From Mesotaenium endlicherianum (lineage: Eukaryota; Streptophyta; Zygnematophyceae; Zygnematales; Mesotaeniaceae): DNA of 64,000 nucleotides. The notes under the pieces were generated by a model. That model searched no databases. It had not been told where the DNA came from and saw nothing but the letters and a program-made list of their open reading frames with translations. The position numbers and the translations under genes are program-made. Numbering within the stretch: position 1 is the first letter of the stretch; each line of letters starts with the position of its first letter. The stretch covers positions 106,476-170,475 of the forward strand of contig WELA01010914.1 in NCBI GenBank assembly GCA_009602735.1. The letters are read 5' to 3'. Positions 57,901-64,000 of the stretch are shown here, in pieces.

Positions 57901-58173
57901 ACGTCCCTTGGGCCACCTCCTGAGAAAGCGAAAGTTCTAGCGACCGTGGCACGTCTTTGTCTCTGGCGGCCGTCGAGTGATCGGCCGTCGATGGCTCACG
58001 TCCTTCGAAACTTGGAGGCGGCCTCGGGCCAGACTTACACGGAGCCACCTCCAAAGCCGGGGCGTTCCCAAAATGTGGAGGACTACACTTCGCGCACGTA
58101 CATGTATGCAGACAACGGTTCCTCATCGTACTCGAGGAGGGCCCCTCTTTCCCATTCAATAGGCCCTCGATGA
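43849..58173 (+). CDS. LRR receptor-like protein kinase with EGF-like segment, 26 exons
   Basis: A type I membrane receptor kinase. Exons: 43849-43936, 44247-44397, sixteen LRR exons between 44765 and 50633 (listed separately), 51998-52344, 53636-53779, 54477-54718, 55364-55502, 55691-55848, 56543-56703, 57184-57274, 57838-58173. The sum is 3027 bases, 1008 residues plus TGA, with all phases agreeing. Order: signal peptide (1-22), LRR N-cap, LRRs from about residue 80 to 500, EGF-like segment (Cys549-Cys579), membrane span about 592-614 followed by RRRRKRR, then the kinase. Kinase residues: GKGGYGSV loop at 677-684, Lys698, HRDVKSAN with Asp800 preceded by Arg (RD class), DFG at 818-820, GTYGYMDP, and [12 protein letters not shown]. 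All catalytic residues are present, so it is probably active Ser/Thr kinase. Kinase motifs resemble plant LRR-VIII-type kinases; ligand unknown. One intron (55503-55690) is GC-AG. Confidence 0.9.
44765..50633 (+). other. Array of sixteen one-LRR exons in the receptor kinase
   Basis: Exons 3-18: 44765-44836, 45169-45258, 45689-45760, 46167-46238, 46541-46612, 46786-46857, 47124-47195, 47465-47536, 47760-47831, 48111-48182, 48421-48492, 48646-48717, 49066-49137, 49489-49575, 49958-50023, 50571-50633. Twelve are exactly 72 bases (24 residues). Every junction splits the same leucine codon after its second base. Each exon starts LxL and contains xGxhP. Odd exons read P-x-x-(L/I)-C-x-L, such as VQLCDL. 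Even exons read P-x-C-(L/F)-x-x-L, such as SCLGDL. Introns are about 170-550 bases, with ordinary GT-AG ends. Confidence 0.9.
51395..51954. repeat. (CT)n repeats around a 460-N gap inside the receptor kinase intron 18
   Basis: (CT)n at 51391-51434, N from 51435 to 51894, then (CT)n at 51913-51954. The sequence CGCATGCGCCTACGAGCGT lies just before the repeat on both sides of the gap. This suggests a duplicated or collapsed microsatellite rather than distinct missing sequence. Long open frames drawn through it are artefacts. Confidence 0.85.
56325..56385. repeat. (GT)n / (AT)n microsatellite in a kinase intron
   Basis: A GT run followed by ATGTATATATATATAC in the intron before the exon at 56543. 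A pyrimidine-rich TTC/TCT run also lies in the intron at about 54735-54800. Confidence 0.7.
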
Positions 58174-59731
58174 TGTGTAATAATTCTTCCTTGGTGTAAT
58201 TATGGCACAGTTGTGCAAAGAAGTGGACTAATGAGAAGGGGACGTACAGCTCTTTTCTTCCAATCTCAGTGGTTGGCCGTGGTTTATTGACGCATTCCGA
58301 GCCCATAGACACTTAAGGTTTGGAGAACACAAGCTTGGCTTAGGTGACTAACTCACTACCTTAGCCTCCTCTTAGGATTGTTCGTTCAACTTTTCTGTGC
58401 CAAGTAGCAATTGGAGTCCTTCAATATGATCACCGGTGATTAAATTGCCCCATGTTAGTGCAAATGGTTGAGACATGAGCAAAGAATAATGAGATGTTAA
58501 CATAGGTGTCATACTATTTCTCATATGTTAGGGCTTCACTTGAGTTGTTCGTGTACCCTCCAATATTACATATCTAGGTGGCTAAAGTATGATTCAAATG
58601 AAGTGATTGGGCTTGGGATGGTTGGGAAGGAAGGATGAAGGACCAATTGGGACTATACCATAGTCCCTAAGTCCTCCATGAATGGCCATGTATCAATTTG
58701 TTGAAGTTGAGGCTGGCGAGCGCACGTGTGTGGCCACCATGAAGTGCTCCTCGGCATGAACATGTTGTGAACTCTTTGGTGACTCTTAAATGTGTTATGA
58801 TAAATGAGGTGGTGGCTGACGCCTTCACATAGGCAGTTCCTAGAGCTTCACATAGGCAATTCCTAGAGTGGAGCACCGACGATGTACTAAGACGCTTAGG
58901 TCAAAATAGTTAAAAGACAAATAAAAGAAGAATTGAGAGGGAGTAATTAGGCACTCTTGACTCCATTCATAGTGGGCAATTTTGAGATGTTTGCATTTAT
59001 GTCGATGCGTTATATTGATGTACTTAAGTGCGTGAGTATTTGAGTGTGTTCACTGTCAATCTGTGGTCAAGTGAGTTCTGTCGTCAACGTTTAGTCCGAA
59101 GTGTCAATATGTAAAGAGATGAGTGACTACACTCTAAAAATCCCCAGACCTCTATCTGAATAATACTGAAGCGGAAATCGTAATGACGGCCGTTTTTCCT
59201 CAAATTTGCCGGTAGTCATACGGAAATCGAGGACTCCGTAACTTTTGGACTCTTCGGAAGGCCATCTGAGATTGGAATTTCACACTTCCAGGCACATTCC
59301 AGTTGGCTTCCTGTTACTTCACCCACGTTCAACTGAAACTCCCGTGTCCTGAAAGAGGAATAATGAAGCACTCTGAAAAATATGAGTTTCTGGAATGGGC
59401 TCCTGAAAGTGTCTTCCGTCCGGAGACTTTCTCCGCTCGTCAAGTTTCTGAGAGCAAGTTTTCAGCACCAAACCACTTACTGTCGACTGCACTTGAACTA
59501 TACCCGGCCATGCACGCAGTATATGTCATGCATGCATCCTGCAAACCAGCAAGAATTAGCTTATATATATCATTTTACAAACGATCTCTGAACAAGAGAG
59601 AGCCCTAGCTGTACTTGGGTCACCGTCTCACACCGACGCTCATACACCCTGGTATAAAGACATACATGGAATATAGCACTAAATATAGAACTCCATAGCA
59701 CTTTGATACAATAATTTAGCCCTTCCTTAGA
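58174..59731. other. Downstream of the receptor kinase; no supported gene
   Basis: The first part is presumably the kinase 3' untranslated region, though no clear AATAAA was seen near 58173. At about 58820-58868 a short unit (CTTCACATAGGCA.TTCCTAGAG) is repeated twice in tandem. Nothing else is recognisable. Confidence 0.4.
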
Positions 59732-61105
59732 GTGTCACCAGGTCCTCCCTCTTCTAAAGCCATGAAATATAAAAAACAGTATACTTATCAGTTACAAGCT
59801 GCTCATGGAATTGGCAGATGCAACCAAAGGGTCAACCCGTGCCGCATAAGGAGCATCGAAGGACATGAGATTTTGGTGCATGGCTTGAGGCAGCGCTGTC
59901 CAACCTTTGGATGTGAAAGCTCTTTTTTAGCCAAGTCCAGGCTCAAGAGTCACCTGGCGCACCGTCACCAACAAATTGCTAAACAGCTTCTTGCCCCACG
60001 TGAGACTTCTCGTTCCCTAAATTTCCAAGCATCCTTTCACTCGCATGCATTCAGACTTTCAGTGTATGATGTGCAAATGCCTCTGTTGAAGACTTTTGGA
60101 ATATACGCTCCTCCTTTTATGTGCATTCTTGTGTGACATATATTTCACTTCATCTGGTGCCACACATTAACCAAATCCTCCTACCTGTTCTTCAAACGCA
60201 TGCAGGCCTACATCCACAGCCACAAGATCTGCCATCCGATGACGAACTCCCTACTGCACTTGAAGTCCAAGTTCGCGTTGAGGCGACAGAAACTGGCATC
60301 CCTTCAACGTTGTTGCTTGACGAGGAACCAGAGGATCACCAAGATCGCCCGGACTTATTTGCGTGCATACAGCATGATGAAAATGGTGGGACCATGTCAC
60401 CTGAACGTCTTGCCATTGATGTGGATGATCACTTTCATGAGGAGTCTCGTGGAGACTTACCTGCTATTGAGCCCGAGCTACAACCACTCCGTACTGATGG
60501 TGACGTGGAATTTCCTGCTGGACTTCCTTGTAATACCAGCGTAAGCCAGTGCATCTACCACCCTAACTTGCTTGTCTCCTGTACAATTTGCTAATTTATG
60601 CTTTCCTCTTTAAACCACCTGCGACTACACTCCACAACTTCAACCTACTCCCATGTATTGGGCATGTGGTTCGTGTCTCTTATCAGGTACCGCCTGCTGC
60701 AGCAGCTTGGCACCCTCTAACGGGGTCAGGGATTCTCGTGGAACCTTTCCTCTTCACACTGTTGAGGGGGGCGCATCCCTTGTGGCCCCTAGACGTAACT
60801 TACGTCGTCGTCGATCAGCAAGGGTTCCTACATCAGGCTTAGCTGGTGTTGTTGATGGTGTTGCCTTCCATCACGTTCCTGTTACGAGGCTCGATTCAGC
60901 CTGCCCTCTGCTGCAACCTGCAACTGAGGGAGTTCGGTGTGAGTCGCCGTCGTTGTCAAGGTCAACCGCTTTCTCTCATAGGGACGGCGGATCCACCTTA
61001 GCTCACTCATGTCCACTTAAAACCACCCTCCTTCACGAAGATGATGCACCTGAACCCGCCATTGATTCATCTAGCTCCGACTCATATGGTAAAGTTGGCA
61101 ACTGA
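59732..61105 (+). CDS. Possible C2H2 zinc-finger protein, exon structure uncertain
   Basis: The first block (from the Met codon at about 59762, MKYKKQYTYQ, to about 59990) holds one C2H2 finger: CPTFGCESSFLAKSRLKSHLAHRH, at about 59908-59970, with spacing C-X4-C-X12-H-X4-H (the string is given only to locate Cys and His). A second block after a CAG near 60205 reads an acidic Asp/Glu/Pro-rich stretch to a GTAAGC donor near 60540. A third block after TTATCAG near 60686 is Arg-rich then Ser/Asp-rich, to a GTAAAG near 61090. The phases of blocks two and three do not agree with the obvious acceptor, so the model is incomplete. It may be a transcription-factor-like gene or a transposon-derived one. 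Confidence 0.35.
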
Positions 61106-61317
61106 ACCTTTGCCACCCTCTTCGTTCACTGGTTGCTACATCCGAATGTCTCAGAGATTCAGTACGGGCTGCTCCTGCAGATACTTGCCGGGATGAATGT
61201 ACATTTCCGGGTAAAAAAAAAGACCATCTAGATCATCCCCCCCACAATATGAATTAAAAGGTGGGGGGGCCCTGCGGGACCTCCGGGGCTCTCATCCCCC
61301 CACCCCGCATAGGGCAA
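61106..61317. other. GC-rich inverted-repeat segment at the 5' edge of the A4 element
   Basis: Contains CCCCCCCAC near 61238-61246, GTGGGGGGG near 61262-61270 and CATCCCCCCACC near 61293-61304. These can pair with each other as hairpin arms. The retroelement gag homology begins directly afterwards with no LTR. Confidence 0.45.
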
Positions 61318-64000
61318 AGGTGGAAGCAGTGGCAGATACTGTAGCTAGAGAGGCTGCAGAAGAGACAGCTGCTATTGCCGCAGTCGCAACACAGCAAGCT
61401 GAGGAGGAGAGAGCCAGATTAGAAGCTGAACAATTGGCAAAGGCTGCTGAAGATACAGAAAGGAGAGAAGGACAGCCAGTTGACGAGCGCGCTGTTGAAG
61501 AACTTATGGCATCCAGGGCCAATGTTCTGAACCCACCTCCTGCTGTACAACTCAATGTACCCCTAGGTCAAATACGTGACCGGCTGAATGCGGCAGGAAT
61601 TGCTGCTGCAAGAGGGAGAGGGACTGTTGAGGACACTACTCAGCGAGTAGATGCCAATGCTGCTGCTGCATTTGCTAGACTACCACCCCAGAGTGTAGAC
61701 TTGGGAGCATTGTTCGTTCAAATGCAGTCGCAAATGGCGACCATGTATCAGTCCCAACAGGAGGATAAAAGCATCACAATGTCTCTACTGCGGGACAGAG
61801 ACCAACTGGGGTCTCAAACCACTGGTGGTGGTGGCAGAGGGCCTAGTAAGCCCAAGCCAAAACCTCCCCAGGACTATGATCCTGAGGGAAACAGGAAATA
61901 CTACCTGATCAAGTTTCTCGCGGATGTTGAGCAGTGGCAGGAGAACTACCCAGACCTGCAAAATTTCGAGAAGGTCAGGCACACTGGTGCGATACTGAAA
62001 GGCAGTGCCGCAGACTGGTGGCTGTACTGGAAAGAAGAGCGTAAGGCTCGGCAACTCGGTGACCCTACGTGGGTAGAGTTTGTCGAGAAGTTGCATGAGA
62101 AGTTTGATGTCATCAACCAGCAGGAGAAAGCTATCTATGCGATGATCTCCCTGACACTGAAGCAGACCACTTCAGTTGCTGAGTTTGCTCAAAAGTTCCA
62201 GGAGAACATGATGAAGCAGCCAGACTTGCCAAAACGGTATAGGATAGCATACTTCAGGTATAGCTTGAAATCCGTAGTGTCTGGTCATTTTGCTGAGAAG
62301 AAGTATGAGAAACTGGCTGACTTGATCCAGGATGCTGATGCCTGGGATCAGCAGCAGTTCAATCACAAGCGCCCGAGTAATGCTTTGGTGTCTAAGACTG
62401 TAAAAATGCCCCACGGTTCTTACAATGCAATTGAAGGAGACCAAGCTGACGATGATCAGGGTGATGCGTACGAGTATGAGTATAATGCTATACAGTCTAG
62501 GGGGAGAAGTGGTTACTCTCGAAGTGGCCGTGGAAGAGGTGGTGGTAGGACTAAGCCGAGACCAGCCTCATCAAAATCCACTTGCTACCATTGTCAGCAG
62601 TTGGGCCACTATAGAGAACACTGTCCAGACAAACACCTTCCGAAGATGGAGAGAAAAGACCAGCCTTTAAAAGACAGCAACAGTCAGTAATCCAGTCTAC
62701 TGTCTGTGAGGATGCTAGAGATAGTGAGTCGTCACTAGCTGCCCTCGTAGCAGGTATTGTGGGTCCTGCTGAACTGGATTCACTATGCATGCCTGACAAN
62801 NNNNNNNNNNNNNNNNACAATATAGACATCCAGAGNGTGCACGCTCTGGATGCTCTTGTTCCACCTGATGTCCAACATTTATTTGCTAAGTCAGGAGAAC
62901 AATGCGAAAGTCAGGAAAAGACAGTCCCCCCTATCCTACTGCATTGCATGATTGCAGGTAGGAAGGTGAGGGCATTTGTTGACGGAAGGGCGTCACATAC
63001 TTTTATCCACAAGGACTTAGTTAAGCGGCTAAGGCTGCCTACTGTCACCCAAGGGAATAGAAAAATATTCCTTGGAGATGCCTCAAGTATCCCGGGAGGA
63101 GTTATAACCAAGCCTATTGAGGTCCAGTTAGGTTATGGCATTGCATTTCTAACTGAAACGCTTACATTTGAGGTACTCAACACTGGCTTTTATGATCTCG
63201 TGCTAGGCAGGTCCTGGCTTAATAGACATCAAGCTGAAGTGTGTTGGAGCAGAGGTACAGTTAAAGTGAGAGGAGCCAGTGATGGGCAGACTGACTTGGC
63301 ACCCACCAGTGCTCTTCCTCTTGTCCTGTGTGGATGGCAAATGAAGGAAAAGAAGAGGCTCCCAGAAGGATGCAAGTTGCTGAATGCAATGGAGTTCGTC
63401 AAAAGCTGGAACCAGAAGGAGGACAGAATGATCTGTCTGCTGCTAAGAGAGGTACCTCCTCAACCTGAAGGAGTGGTTGAGAAAAAGGAAAGCCCTCCGG
63501 AGCACCCTACTGCTGCAAAAAATGTTGCTCAGTACACGGATGTTTTTAATATGCCTGCGGGACTACCACGTAAGAGGGAAGTAGATCATAGGAATGATCT
63601 ATTACCTCGGAGTCAGCCACCCTGGCAACACACTTACGGCTTGTCTTATGTGGAGAGCAAAGAGTTGAAAACACAGATTGCAGAGCTTGAGAAAAATGGT
63701 TATATTTCTTCCAGTAAATCACCTTACGGCGCACCCATCCTATTTGTTAAGAAAAAGGATGACAGTATGCGGATGTGTGTGGATTACAGAGCCCTGAACA
63801 AAATTACAGTGAAGAACAAGTATGCTTTACCCAAAATCGAGGACTTGCTTGATACCCTGTCTGGTGCTAAGGAGTTCAGTAAGATAGATCTCAAGAGTGG
63901 TTACCATCAAATCATAATTGCTGAGGGGGATGAACACAAGATTGCCTTCCGCACACGTTATGGACACTATGAGTTCAACGTGATGCCATTTGGACTGACT
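61318..64000 (+). mobile_element. A4: 5'-truncated A-family Ty3/gypsy chromovirus running off the window
   Basis: Homology to A-plus starts abruptly inside gag at about 61318 without an LTR or primer site. Gag runs to about 62690, with a CCHC knuckle (CYHCQQLGHYREHC at about 62582-62626). The protease region is about 62940-63250, and reverse transcriptase starts at about 63560 and continues past 64000. A 17-N gap lies at 62800-62816. Gag is open over its visible length; pol has a few breaks. Identity to A-plus is very high, so it is a close relative of similar age. Confidence 0.85.

Overview
The window is eukaryotic nuclear DNA, almost certainly from a streptophyte (plant lineage). It carries a spliced LRR receptor-like kinase with GT-AG introns. 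It also carries Ty3/gypsy chromoviruses whose primer-binding sites match plant initiator-Met tRNA, a DUF659/BED hAT transposase, and long stretches of microsatellite. A piggyBac insertion, large repeat-filled introns and abundant chromoviruses would suit a charophyte alga or another early-diverging streptophyte better than a flowering plant; the species is a guess.

Layout. 1-3350 is low-complexity and unassigned DNA. 3351-5408 (-) is a cupin gene of at least two exons. 5412-9660 is gene-poor, with a decayed tail of a chromovirus and a fragment of a small inverted-repeat element. 10480-12981 (+) is a decayed hAT transposase interrupted by a 241-bp MITE. 13811-15134 (+) is an LRR-protein gene or pseudogene.

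16819-41279 is one nest of mobile elements. A chromovirus called here A3 (+) holds an inverted relative, A-minus. A-minus holds an LTR-complete chromovirus of another family, element B (23485-29628, -), and separately A-plus (30156-41279, +). The 5' LTR of A-plus holds a piggyBac element (30785-32895). Only the left halves of the outer elements are present: a 14-N gap at 41262 is followed by unrelated DNA.

43849-58173 (+) is the main host gene, a 26-exon LRR receptor-like kinase that I could model with every reading phase consistent (1008 residues). It has a signal peptide, an LRR N-cap, 16 LRRs each on its own exon plus a capping repeat, an EGF-like segment, one membrane span and an RD kinase. 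59732-61105 is a possible C2H2-finger gene. 61318-64000 is the 5'-truncated start of another A-family chromovirus that runs off the window.

The most unusual signals are three. The LRR repeats alternate strictly between two types, each with one cysteine at its own position. The A-family chromoviruses carry a fast-diverging coiled-coil ORF between pol and the 3' LTR, directly behind a splice-acceptor-like site. The piggyBac insertion has exact TTAA duplications.
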